A stretch of DNA of 37,335 nt. It comes from Bremia lactucae (taxonomy: Eukaryota; Oomycota; Peronosporomycetes; Peronosporales; Peronosporaceae). The stretch lies in NCBI RefSeq assembly GCF_004359215.1, contig NC_090610.1, positions 10,595,626 to 10,632,960 on the forward strand, written 5' to 3'. The notes beneath the pieces are model-generated. The model saw only the letters and a program-made list of their open reading frames with translations. It was not told the DNA's origin and ran no database searches. Within the stretch, counting starts at the first letter, position 1. The number at the start of each line of letters is the position of its first letter. Below, piece after piece: positions 10,478 through 20,265 of this stretch. The position numbers were made by a program, and so were the translations under genes.

Positions 10478-12577
10478 ATGGCAGATAACGCGGAGCACAC
10501 CACCGGCTACGGATCAATTCCAAGCCAAGTGCGAATGGGCATCGGATCCATCTCTCCGCCACTAAGTCCGCTGATGTTGCGTGTGAACAAAGAAAAAAAC
10601 GCCCTGAAGGGATGGGAATTTCCGGGCTGGGGGGGTAATACCTCTATCGTAGCGAGTGACAACGAGTTATCTGAAATTCAGGCGCACCTATCCATGGACC
10701 ACCCCAAGCTATCGGAATGGTTGGCGACAGCTATTTGTGGAAATGACATCTTGTCTAGCTGTCTGTATGTGTCGGGGCTCGTGGCGTCCAAGGCCGGCAA
10801 ACTGGCGCCCTTGGCTCTCGCTATTGTAGCGGGTATCCTGTACCTGTACCGATTTATTTACGGTGAAGTGCTTAATGCTGTTCCTTTAAATGGAGGCTCA
10901 TATAACGTCTTGCTTAATACCACGTCAAAGCGCGTGGCTGCCATGGCTGCGTCCCTCGCGATCTTGTCTTATATTGCTACCGGCGTGGTTTCAGGAACGT
11001 CGGCCTGCAATTACTTAGTGTCACACGTTCCTTCGCTGCAAATTGTACCCGCTACGATCGGGCTTTTATGTCTCTTTGCAGTTTTGAGTATCATCGGCAT
11101 CACGGAAAGCGCTGTCGTGGCTCTAGTGATATTTATAACACACACCGCAACGCTAACAGTGCTTTGCTTGCTTTCTGTAATTTACATTGTCAAGGATGAC
11201 TTTCAGACACTGAACGCAAACTTTAACACCGACTTTCCAAACATCAATTTAGCTGGAGATATCATATCGGGCAACTCCCTCACAGCAATTTTCTTCGGTA
11301 CGTCGACTGCAATGCTTGGTATCTCTGGCTTCGAAACATCCTCGCAATTCATTGAGGAGCAAGCCGAAGGCGTGTTTTCCAAGACGTTGCGGGTACATTT
11401 TTTTGACTGACACACACTCAAACTCAAATCATCTGACTGACTGGACTTGTGTTTGATTTCCATTTAGAATATGTGGTGGGGGGTCGCTATCTTCAACCCA
11501 TTGATTTCTTTTCTATCGCTTGGCGTACTGCCGCTTAACGGCCCTGGCGGCATCGTCGACAAGAAGGAGACCGTTTTGGCAGAAATGGGATATAAAGTGG
11601 CAGGCGAAAAATTACAGCTTATTGTATCGCTGGACGCATTCATTGTGCTTTCGGGCGCCGTCCTTACTGCATATGTTGGCGTGGTTGGTCTGATTCGTCG
11701 GCTTGCTAGCGACCGCGTGTTGCCAGATTTTCTGCTTCACGTCAACAGGGCGCGCGGGACGAACCATTATATCATTATATGCTACTTCATTGTGGCTACA
11801 AGCTTAGTACTGATCCTGTACGGCGACACGGAGACTCTATCAGGTGTGTACACGTACGCTTTCCTGGGGCTCATGACGCTGTTTGGCACTGGCTGCATGC
11901 TTCTCAAGTTCAAGCGCGCTGAAATACCGCGCACGGTGATCGCACCCTGGTGGAGCTGTATCCTCGGGGTTTCGATGGTTTTAATAGCTTTTCTGGGAAA
12001 TTTGCTGGGTGATCCAACAATTCTGACGTATTTTTCTCTCTACTTCATTGCGGTGCTGTCACTTGTGTACATCATGTTTGAACGCACTTTTTTGCTTCGA
12101 ATATGTCTTTACTGTATGCGACAATTATGCCCGTCACAACGCAACGACACTGACAATGAGACCTACTCGTTGCGCACGGGCGCCCGTGGCGGCCAAACAA
12201 TTGCGCGAGTAATTCGCGAGATTAATGAGCCTGCAGTATTCTTCTTCTGCAAGACCGCAAATTTAAACATCATTAACAAGGCAATCCTGTACGTCCGCAA
12301 TAACGAGCAGACGCGCACACTATATTTTGTGCACTGCCACCCACGCGGCACTGCTGTACCCGAGGGTTTTAAAGAGACGGTGTCCATGTTTGACCATGTT
12401 TACCTCAAGATAAAGCTTAACTTCTTAAGCGTCGAGGGTCCGTTCGGCCCGGCCATGGTAGAGTGGATTTCGCGCAAGTACAGCCAGCCCAAAAACCTTA
12501 TGTTCATTAAGCAGCCTGACCATGACTTTGCGCACACCATCGCATCACTGGGCGGCGTGCGCGTGATTACCGGATAA
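10478..12577 (+). CDS. APC-superfamily amino-acid permease, two exons
   Basis: Exon 1 is 10478-11392 and exon 2 is 11468-12577, joined across a 75-bp GT-AG intron in phase 0 to give 674 residues. The cytosolic N terminus (about 1-80) is followed by roughly 12 hydrophobic segments. Family signatures include GNDILSSCLYVSG (88-100), VPLNGGSYN (135-143) after the second segment, and GISGFETSSQFIEEQ (281-295), the unwound-helix region of amino acid-polyamine-organocation carriers. After the last membrane span (about residue 520) a soluble C-terminal domain of about 130 residues carries AVFFFCKTANLNIINKAI and VEWISRKYSQPKN. Role: uptake or exchange of amino acids or similar solutes at a membrane. 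The frame has no defects, so this is probably a functioning host gene. Confidence 0.88.
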
Positions 12578-12911
12578 AATCGTGAAAAGCTAACACCTTG
12601 GTAAAAAAAATTGGTAGTGGCCACTGCAAATAATTATGTTTTCTTACAGATAAGAGTAATAAAGCTCCTGCTGACACAGGACATTATAATTGAGATTCTA
12701 ATGAATTGTGGAAATGCACTCGTCCAACATATTATGGTGCCATGCAAACTTCATTAGCACCTAGTCTCACCATGTCTGTTTCGAGGCAACCGTTAAGACA
12801 AGGAAAATATTTGCTAGAGAGAAAATGGACAGAAACATCCATAACCAACTCGGCGAGAAAAAAATAGCCATATTTGTGACGGTTATTTAAAAACCGTATT
12901 TTTATAATAAA
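12578..12911. other. Permease 3' flank, no gene seen
   Basis: AT-rich, with stops in all frames. It contains AATAAAG-type sequence near 12658 that could serve polyadenylation of the permease mRNA. The truncated LTR starts at its right end. Confidence 0.45.
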
Positions 12912-13179
12912 GTTCCTCTTGTCTATCTCCCTAATACTAACTAAATTATAAACTAATACAAAACATGTAATAAAGTCTTATCTGTCTTTCTCTTTGCGCG
13001 CGTCCAGCGCTGACTGGACCGCGGAGAAAGTAGATATAATCGTCTATATCTACCAATGGACAAGCTTTTAGAATACTACCATGTAAAACAGTATTCTTCA
13101 AATGTTATCTACCTTTTAGATAATATATTAATTAACAACCTTTAAGTGTTAATTTCATGTAACGATACACCCCGTTACA
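12912..13179 (-). repeat. Truncated 3' LTR of composite gypsy element
   Basis: This matches, in reverse complement, the complete LTR at 34556-34970. The right end is CCCCGTTACA (13170-13179), the complement of the TGTAACGGGG that opens that LTR. Homology stops at about 12912, so roughly 140 bp of the distal part are lost. It includes the segment with TAAACTAATACAAAACATG and a GGACCGCGGAG motif. It acts as the left boundary of the minus-strand element ending at 21808. Confidence 0.8.
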
Positions 13180-13299
13180 TCAACCCTCCCTTAACGACAA
13201 TCACTCTGACTTTCATTGGGATTAGTGATCACTATAAGACCACTTTAATCAAAACGATGTTCATTGGTCAGAACCATCATTTTAATTTAATCGCATGGT

Positions 13300-14289
13300 T
13301 AACAAGTCCATGCGGTATGCGAATAGTGCGGCGCCTTCGGCTGCGGTTCCTGCAGCCGCGGGCGACGCATTATTGTCTCTTGCGGCAGGCGTTCCGTCTG
13401 CCGTAATACATCTTTTCCCGCAACTCTAAATGTTGCGGGTGCACGTGGTGATACACCACGTGAAACGACCCCTCTTTGGAGGTCGACTACGAATGCGAGT
13501 CGGACGAAATGGCCGACTCAGGGAGAACAGAACACATCGCCTGATCATCGTCAGGCGGCTGACTACAAGCCTTCGAATGAGGGGGCTCATTCGAGTAGAC
13601 GTGCTGGTAGCATTCGATACAGGATGTTCGGTTCCGACGATGAGGATGATTCCTCATCGCCAGTACCGTCTCCCGTGCCGTCACCCACAAATATTTCTGT
13701 GCGTGGTGATGACGATGGCGTAAGCCATTGTAATAAAAGTTCTTGTGGTTCCCCTGCTTCAGTAGGTACTACTCAGGGGAATTTAGAGACTAAAATGTCT
13801 CGTTTTGCCCCTGAGAAGAAGCCGTGGCTTTTGCCCGAACAGCTAATTGATAGCTTGTCTGGAGAGACCACTCCTCACATTAAATATCCCTTAGGTATTG
13901 CGCCAAAGCTACATGGCCTTGATCCCAGCGCGAAGAACTTTCGCGCTGAGGAAGATTTTTATCTCGATGCTTTTCTAAAGCATCGATCGTTTAGTGGCAA
14001 TAATAAGCGAGATAAAGTCTCGCTTATGCAAGCCTGGAGCGCGTTCATTCGCAATGTCAAAGACATTGGACGCGAAGCCTGTCTTCAAAGACCTAACGCG
14101 ATTCGCGTTAAGTTTGAGATACGAACTCCAACCGGCGCAAGGTATAAATTGCATCGGTTGTCACGTGAGGCAGGACTTCCATGCCTCACTTGGGGTGAGT
14201 GTCCGTATTGTGTTGACAACCCGAAGCGAGTAAAAGGGGGTGTCTATTTCCTTTCTCCGCCTTGGGGAAGGGCTCGCATCTCTATCTGA
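13300..14289 (+). CDS. Antisense ORF 1 (aORF1), copy A, in gypsy element 3' region
   Basis: The strand is opposite to pol. A frame from the ATG at 13300 gives an Ala-rich start and ends at 13428. One frame step later it continues openly to the stop at 14287-14289. The annotated ATG at 13624 gives 221 residues: an acidic Ser/Pro-rich leader, then from Met58 a globular-looking part (SRFAPEKKPWLLPEQ..., QAWSAFIRNVKDIGREA, TGARYKLHRLSREAGLPC) ending with a cysteine cluster CLTWGECPYC. I recognise no family. It lies between the 3' LTR and the chromodomain. Copy B repeats it almost exactly and the diverged copy C preserves residues 161-191 region with synonymous changes, supporting real protein coding. 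Whether it is transcribed is unknown. Confidence 0.6.
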
Positions 14290-14453
14290 TGCGCGATGCG
14301 ATTGACGTTTTGCAATCGATTTACAAGCGCCAGGGGCGCGATTTCTCCGATGGACCTTCTGATCCATCGGATGGGCCTCGTCATACTGACGGACGAGGCC
14401 CTCAACGTCAACAAGGAACGAGCCTAGGAACGAGGCTCCCAGCTGTCATGTGA
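14262..14453 (+). CDS. Antisense ORF 2 fragment, copy A
   Basis: A 63-codon frame overlapping the end of aORF1 and starting MGKGSHLYLMRDAIDVLQS. The stretch YKRQGRDFSDGPS is partly matched in copy C (YERGKRSFSDGPS at about 26493-26530), which suggests it belongs to the same antisense coding unit as aORF1 after a frame change. It overlaps the chromodomain region on the opposite strand at its right end. Unknown function. Confidence 0.35.
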   Translation: MGKGSHLYLMRDAIDVLQSIYKRQGRDFSDGPSDPSDGPRHTDGRGPQRQQGTSLGTRLPAVM

Positions 14454-14633
14454 AGGTGGATAACCGCGCCAGCGAACAAGATAACTCGTTCGCTGCCCCT
14501 TCACATCACGGTGGTTTTGGATACGTTCCACAAGAAAACGTTGACCATCGTGAAAATCCACCAATTGGTTGTGGGGGAGGAGGAAAAATTTAGATCCGAT
14601 CCGTGTGTCGGATCTAATGTCGAAGATCGACAA
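14424..14633 (-). pseudogene. Chromodomain of pol, copy A
   Basis: The minus frame reads FHDGQRFLVERIQNHRD and SYLVRWRGYPPSHDSWEPRS, a clear chromodomain (hydrophobic strand, YLVRWRGYP, SWEP). It sits at the C terminus of a chromoviral integrase. Identical in copy B at 17249-17458. The upstream linker is in other phases, so two frame changes separate it from the integrase core. Confidence 0.8.
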
Positions 14634-14991
14634 AATCGATCACTTCCTCCATGATTTTGAGGAGGGACTTGACCACGAGCGCGGCAAGCGTCGCTCATTG
14701 GAGCAGACGGTGCAGGCTCACTATATCGAACGGTTGGAAAACCGTTCGAAGAGTGCGTACTCAATGTTGGAGTACGAACGGAAATATCACGCTCTTCGTG
14801 ATGAGCTGTCGTCAGCTTATCGCAGTTTCGAGGATCTTCGGACCCGACATGAGAATTTTCAGATTCAGCATGAGAATCTGGTTCGTGACCACAAGAATCT
14901 TTTAGGGATTCTTGACAAGGGTGGTCAGATCCGTCCTTGGAAGAAACCGCGTACTAACGGTACGGGCGGAGCCGACCAAAGTAAAACATAG
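14569..14991 (+). CDS. Antisense ORF 3, coiled-coil-like, copy A
   Basis: A 140-codon frame with long charged heptad-like stretches (IDHFLHDFEEGLDHERGKRR, then RSKSAYSMLEYERKYHALRDEL and HENLVRDHKNLLGILDKGG), which would be read as a coiled coil. It lies opposite the integrase-chromodomain linker of pol. Copy B carries the same frame with one base lost near 17534, and differs by about 16 residues over 100, no more conserved than the other strand. It may therefore be an antisense shadow of a low-complexity linker; treat as tentative. Confidence 0.35.
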   Translation: MWGRRKNLDPIRVSDLMSKIDKIDHFLHDFEEGLDHERGKRRSLEQTVQAHYIERLENRSKSAYSMLEYERKYHALRDELSSAYRSFEDLRTRHENFQIQHENLVRDHKNLLGILDKGGQIRPWKKPRTNGTGGADQSKT

Positions 14992-16615
14992 GATGCGTTT
15001 GCATTCTACGTGGCAATTCTGTTGTGTACGCATTGCCTCCGCGATGCAGTACACGGAGTGGCCCAATGAACTTGGGTAGTAGTTTACTGCTACCCATATT
15101 AGTAACTACACGCTTAGGTAAATTTACCGTATAGAGTAGTACTAGGTCATTAATTTTTAAATGAAAGAACATTTGCTCTTCCATGTTTGTCTGCGTCCCG
15201 TTTCTAACGGTCCACTGCGTTAGCAATGAAATCCTTACGAAACGGATTACTGATTCTCGAGCCATCAGAAATTTTTCTGCTGACTCATTTGTTTTATCTT
15301 TTCCAGTGCGCACAAAGCGCACTGCTATGAGATCTTTCTCATCTTCGATGTCGATTGCTTCGACATCACTCGCGTTGTTGGTAACTTCGAAGCGTGATGA
15401 GCATGAGCCAGAAATGGTTTTCTCGTGCGAGCCCTCTTAAACTAGAGGATCCTTCTAAATGGGTGGGTATGCGTGGATGGCGTAAGCCATTCACGAAGAA
15501 CGGTGTATGCTTTGTAGACGCATGCACCTAATTATTGATGGCGAATTCGACCATCGGTAAAAACTCGCTCCAATTTTCGGACACGATTGGACGTAACCTC
15601 GAAGTATCTCTTCAAGGTCGCGATTTGCGAGTTGCGTCTGGACATCCGTCTCTGAATGATTAGAAGTTGACATAGTCAGCCGAGTTCCGCAAGATCGGAT
15701 CACGGATTGTTAAAACTCCGTCGTGAACCGTAAATCTCTATCCGAGACCAGTTCACGGGTAAACAGTGCAGTTTGAATATCGTGTCGATAAAGAACGGGC
15801 ACAACCCGGAGCCAGGATCAGTTCTGGTACTGCAACAAGATGTACCATCTTGCTATATCTGTTTACAAAAACAAGGATTCCATTATTTTTGTGACGGCTT
15901 CATGAAATCCGAAGACGAAGTCCATAGATATGGACTGCCAACATTCTGCCGGAAGTGGGAAAGTTTTGAAAGGTGCAAAAGATGAAGGGCTAGGCTTCAT
16001 CCGTCGACATACCTCGCAAGCACGAAAGTACCTGCGCACGAAGTGATACTAACGGGACCAGTAAAAGTCGCGACTTACTGTGAGACAAGTTTTTTCATGT
16101 CCACGATGCCCACTTGTTGGTGCATCGTGACACTCATACATGATGCGCTAGCGCAAATCATTGTGAGTAGGGACGACAACACGTGGAATGTCGTTGGCAA
16201 CGGCTATGTAGTACAGTAAGTCGTTGCGGGTTGTGTATCGATCGGACGACAATCGGTATAAAGCCGGTAAATCTTTAAAAGATTTATTAAATGAATTCAT
16301 GAGATGATCGATTAAATGGAGAAGGTCTTTATCTTCTGTGTAGGCTTTTTTATGTCATCAAACAGAGGTGATGATGGAACACTTGTAATGAGTGTTGCAA
16401 CAGTGGGATTATTTTCACTGCTCGAGTGCACAGCCGGCTCGAAATCGGGTCAGCGTGATAACGCATTAGCGACGACATTAAGTCGTTCTAGTTTATATTC
16501 TACGAAGAAATTATTCTCCGTAAAGAAGGATAGCCACCTCGCCATTCTTTGCGAGAGGTGTGGACTGTTTAGGGCCGTGCGTAATGACGCATGGTCCGTG
16601 TCCGAGTACATACAA
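14954..16615 (-). pseudogene. Integrase and RNase H remnants of copy A
   Basis: The minus frame 14954-15322 covers the integrase C-terminal domain (SSKLLPKFIGPLRVLHRGGNAY, MFYFGRLRPY). A core fragment at 15491-15703 reads LTMSTSNHSETDVQTQLANRDLEE, in which the third catalytic residue (Glu of QTE.VNR) is Gln. Beyond it, 15750-16600 corresponds base by base to copy B 18940-19760 (IN zinc domain and end of RNase H) with many indels. The homology ends close to 16600, where copy B sequence begins abruptly at 16616. Confidence 0.7.
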
Positions 16616-17114
16616 TAAAATGTCTCGTTTTGCCCCTGAGAAGAAGCCGTGGCTTTTGCCCGAACAGCTAATTGATAGCTTGTCTGGAGAGACCACTCCT
16701 CACATTAAATATCCCTTAGGTATTGCGCCAAAGCTACATGGCCTTGATCCCAGCGCGAAGAACTTTCGCGCTGAGGAAGATTTTTATCTCGATGCTTTTT
16801 TGAAGCATCGATGGTATCGTGGCAACAATAAGCGAGATAATGTCTCGTTGATGCAAGCCTGGAGCGCGTTCATTCGCAATGTCAAAGACATTGGACGCGA
16901 AGCCTGTCTTCAAAGACCTAACGCGATTCGCGTTAAGTTTGAGATACGAACTCCAACCGGCGCAAGGTATAAATTGCATCGGTTGTCACGTGAGGCAGGA
17001 CTTCCATGCCTCACTTGGGGTGAGTGTCCGTATTGTGTTGACAACCCGAAGCGAGTAAAAGGGGGTGTCTATTTCCTTTCTCCGCCTTGGGGAAGGGCTC
17101 GCATCTCTATCTGA
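16560..17114 (+). CDS. Antisense ORF 1, copy B
   Basis: 184 codons. The part from Met at 16620 is the same as copy A residues 58-221 except for four residues in a short cluster (copy A 13975-14030, copy B about 16800-16855: SFS/WYR and K/N). The acidic leader of copy A is absent, because the duplicated block starts at 16616, just before this Met. A fused 20-codon start from degenerate RNase H sequence precedes it. Function unknown; same evidence as copy A. Confidence 0.5.
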   Translation: MDCLGPCVMTHGPCPSTYNKMSRFAPEKKPWLLPEQLIDSLSGETTPHIKYPLGIAPKLHGLDPSAKNFRAEEDFYLDAFLKHRWYRGNNKRDNVSLMQAWSAFIRNVKDIGREACLQRPNAIRVKFEIRTPTGARYKLHRLSREAGLPCLTWGECPYCVDNPKRVKGGVYFLSPPWGRARISI

Positions 17115-17248
17115 TGCGCGATGCGATTGACGTTTTGCAATCGATTTACAAGCGCCAGGGGCGCGATTTCTCCGATGGACCTTCTGATCCATCGGATGGG
17201 TCTCGTCATACTGACGGACGAGGCCCTCAACGTCAACAAGGAACGAGC

Positions 17249-17458
17249 CTAGGAACGAGGCTCCCAGCTGTCATGTGAAGGTGGATAACCGCGCCAGCGA
17301 ACAAGATAACTCGTTCGCTGCCCCTTCACATCACGGTGGTTTTGGATACGTTCCACAAGAAAACGTTGACCATCGTGAAAATCCACCAATTGGTTGTGGG
17401 GGAGGAGGAAAAATTTAGATCCGATCCGTGTGTCGGATCTAATGTCGAAGATCGACAA
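17249..17458 (-). pseudogene. Chromodomain of pol, copy B
   Basis: Same protein as copy A (RFLVERIQNHRD, SYLVRWRGYPP, SWEP). It follows the integrase C-terminal frame at 18002-17520 only after two frame changes. The block 16616-17515 is nearly identical to 13791-14690, whereas the sequence to its right is clearly more diverged. Confidence 0.8.
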
Positions 17459-17815
17459 AATCGATCACTTCCTCCATGATTTGGAGGAGGGACTTGAACA
17501 CGAGCGCGGCAAGCGTCGCTCATTGGAACAGACGTGCAGAATCACCATATCGAGCGGTTGGAAGACCGTTCGAAGAGTGCGTACTCCATGTTAGAATACA
17601 AACGGAAATATCACGCTGTTCGTGATGAGCTGTCGTCAGCTCATCGCAGTTTCGAGGATATTCGGAGCCGGCATGAGAAACTTCAGGTTCAACATGAGAA
17701 TCTGGTTCGCGATCACAAGAATCTTTTAGGGATTCTTGAAAAGGGTGGTCAAATCCGTCCTCGGAAGAAACTGCGTACTGATGGTACGGGCGGAGCCGAC
17801 CAACGTAAAACGTAG
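17394..17815 (+). pseudogene. Antisense ORF 3, copy B (frameshifted)
   Basis: The frame 17394-17594 matches the first 45 codons of the copy A coiled-coil-like ORF, then loses one G near 17534. The rest is open in the frame 17534-17815. A single indel is the only break. Amino-acid differences from copy A are mostly non-synonymous on this strand. Confidence 0.35.
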
Positions 17816-18002
17816 GATGCGTTCGCATCCTACGTGGCAATTCTATTGTGTACGCATTGCCTCTGCGATGCAGTACACGGAAAGGCCCAATGAACTTGGG
17901 TAGTAGTTTACTGCTACCCACATTAGTGACTACACGCTTAGGTAAGTTTACAGTGATTGATTGTTCGACTGCTTTTGACTGATGGAGTTTATTGGATGGC
18001 AT
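17520..18002 (-). pseudogene. Integrase C-terminal domain and linker, copy B
   Basis: The minus frame contains SSKLLPKFIGPFRVLHRRGN, then AYTIELPRRMRTHPTFYVG and RLRPYHQYAV, the conserved integrase tail, followed by a hydrophilic linker. The first 30 codons of the frame derive from an insertion (17953-18316) that is absent from copy A, so the tail is detached from the integrase core. Confidence 0.75.
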
Positions 18003-18316
18003 GGCGCACCCTCAACTGTGTTCGACACGACATCAGTTGCATACGCCTCTCGAACATTCAGCACGCACTCTTCGAACGATTTTCCATTCGTTCGATATAG
18101 TAAGCCGCACCGTCACGTAAGTCGTCCTGCTCGTAATAACCCAGCTATATGTAATCGCCGTCCGATTTGCCACACCCTGCGGTATCGGCGCCCAAGAAGT
18201 GGTATTTCGCTTGCAGCGAATATACTATTCTTTAGACTAGCGTTAAACGTATGCTTTCGCATAAGTGTAAGAATTTGACGAACACGAGTTTTATGAACTT
18301 TCACATCCGTCTTTCG
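17953..18316 (-). mobile_element. Insertion carrying a displaced reverse-transcriptase fragment
   Basis: Relative to copy A (continuous at about 15133) copy B has about 360 extra bases. Minus-strand 18190-18320 reads KTDVKVHKTRVRQILTLMRK and IFAASEIPLLG, which is RT thumb sequence of this same element family (compare copy C at 29080-29180). The rest of the insert (17953-18185) I do not recognise. The matching RT region is missing from its proper place near 20265. Confidence 0.65.
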
Positions 18317-18668
18317 TAGAGAGTAGTACTTGGTCATTAATTTTAAATATGTTTGTCTGCGTTCCGTTTCTGACGGTCCACTGCGTTAGCAATGGAATTC
18401 CGTACGAGACGGATTACTGATTCTCGACCCAGCAGAAATTCCTCTGCTGACTCATTTGTTCTGTCTTTTTCAGTGCGATTTCCGCGCACTGCCATGTGAT
18501 TTTTCTCATCTTCGATGTCGATTGCTTCACATCGACATCACTCGCGTCGTTGGTAACCTCAACGCGTGATGAGCATGAGCCAGAAATGGTTTTGCTCGTG
18601 CAAGTCCCCCCATCTTAAACTAGAGGATCCCTTTAATTGGGTGGGTATGCGTGGATGGCGTAAGCCAT

Positions 18669-19703
18669 TCACGAAAAGAACGGTGTATGCGTTGTAGACG
18701 CATGCACCGAATTATTGATGGCGAATTCGACCATCGGTAAAAACTCGCTCCAATTCGGATACGATTGGACGTAACCTCGAAGTTTCTCTTCGAGGACGCG
18801 GTTTACGCGTTTTGTCGGACCATCTGTCTCTAGATGATCAGAAGTTGACATAGTCAGCCATGTTCCGATCTCTCGGAACACGGATTGCCAAAACTCCGCC
18901 GTGAACCGTGGATCTCTATCCGAGACCAGTTCACGGGTTAATCCGTGGAGTTTGAATACCGTGTTCATAAAGACACGGGCACAGTCCGGAGCCGTGATCG
19001 ACTCTGGTACTGCAGCAAGATGTACCATCTTGCTGAATCTGTCTACAAAAACAAGGATTCCATTGTTGTTGTGATCGTCTTCGGGAAATCCGAAGATGAA
19101 GTCCGTAAATACGGGCTGCCAATACTCTGCCGGAAGTGATAGATGTTGGAGAGGTGCACGGGAGGAAGGGCTAGGCTTCATCTGTTGACATACCTCGCAA
19201 GCACGAATGTACTTGCGCACGAGCTGATACTGACGGGGCCAGTAAAAGTCGCGACTTACTGTGAGATAAGTTTTCTCACGTCCACGATGCTCACTTGTTG
19301 GTGCATCGTGACACTTATAGATGATGCGCAAGCGCAAATCATTGTGAGTAGGGACGACGACACGTGGAGTGTCGCCAGCAACGGCTGTGTAAAACAATAA
19401 GCCGTCGCGTGTTGTGTATCGATCGCATGACGATCGATATAAAGCCAATAAATCTTTAAAAGATTTATCGGATGGATTCATCAGATATTCCATTAAACGC
19501 AGAAGGTCCTTATCTTCTGCGTAGGCTTTCTTTATGTCATGATATAAGGTTGATGACGGAACACTTGAAATGAGTGTTGCAACAGTGGGATTATTTTCTG
19601 TTGGAATGCGCAGCCGGCTCGAAATCGGGTCGGCGTGATAACGCATCAGCGACGACATTAAGTCGTCCTGGCTTATATTCCACGGAGAAATTATACATTG
19701 CAA
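18669..19703 (-). pseudogene. Integrase core, copy B
   Basis: A 344-codon minus frame. In order: DLLALYRSSCDRYTTRDGLL, the HHCC zinc domain (CHDAPTSEHRGREKTYL, YIRACEVCQQMKP), then the catalytic core with FTDFI (first Asp), SDRDPRF (second Asp) and DGPTKRVNRVLEE, where the third acid (Glu in the family's QTE.VNR) is Lys. It ends MVEFAINNSVHASTTHTPFF. This is the longest pol frame in the composite element, yet the lost Glu should abolish strand transfer. It inserts cDNA into chromosomes in live elements. Confidence 0.85.
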
Positions 19704-20265
19704 AGAAGGATAGCCACCGCGTCATTCTTTGCGAGAGATGTGGGCTAATTACGGCCGTGCGTAATGACGCATGGTCTATACATACGATGAACGGTCCATC
19801 TCCGAGGAGATAGACACTAAACGTAGCCAGTGCATATTTCATGGCAAGGAGTTCCTTGTCATGCACGGATAATTGCGTTCAGCTGGTTGCAGCTGACGCG
19901 ATTGGTAACAGACGACGCGCTCCGCGCCGTCTGTATCGTATTGCATTAACGCGCAGCCGATTGCGAAATCGCTGGCATCTAAGACTACATGGAGTGGTCT
20001 GTCTTGATCTGCAGTCGCCCATCTCGGCGATTGCAATCAAGCTTTGCTTGATATTATTCAAGGAACGCTGACAATCAGCGTTCCATAACCATATATTGTC
20101 TCTTTTAAAGAGACGAGAGAGATGAACTGTCATCTCGGCAGAATTGCGTGAGTACTTGTGCAAGTACGCCGCTAATCAAAGGAACTTTCTAAGTCCCTTG
20201 ACATCGAATGGAACTGGCCAGTCGGTATTTGCCCTGATCTTTTCGTAATTAGGACGCACGCCGTG
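19591..20265 (-). pseudogene. RNase H and end of reverse transcriptase, copy B
   Basis: Minus frames 20163-19879, 20036-19839 and 19866-19591 together read GLRKFL.LAAYLHKYSRN, LWNADCQRS, VVLDASDFAIGCALMQY, HDKELLAMKYAL, IDHASLRTAV and NVVADALSRRPDF. These are the RNase H landmarks (D, E, D, then ADALSR), but split by two frame changes. Left of 20265 the sequence belongs to RT thumb; right of it comes RT fingers, so the palm with Y-x-D-D is deleted. Confidence 0.75.

Noticed and set aside
13400..14000. CRISPR-like array of regularly spaced hairpins
   Set aside because: The hairpin arms all differ in sequence and there are no identical repeats with unique spacers; the source is eukaryotic.
13994..14367. 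Other ORFs overlapping aORF1 (79-codon plus frame, 68-codon minus frame) and their twins in copy B
   Set aside because: They are alternate-frame shadows within palindromic sequence; copy C does not preserve their residues.
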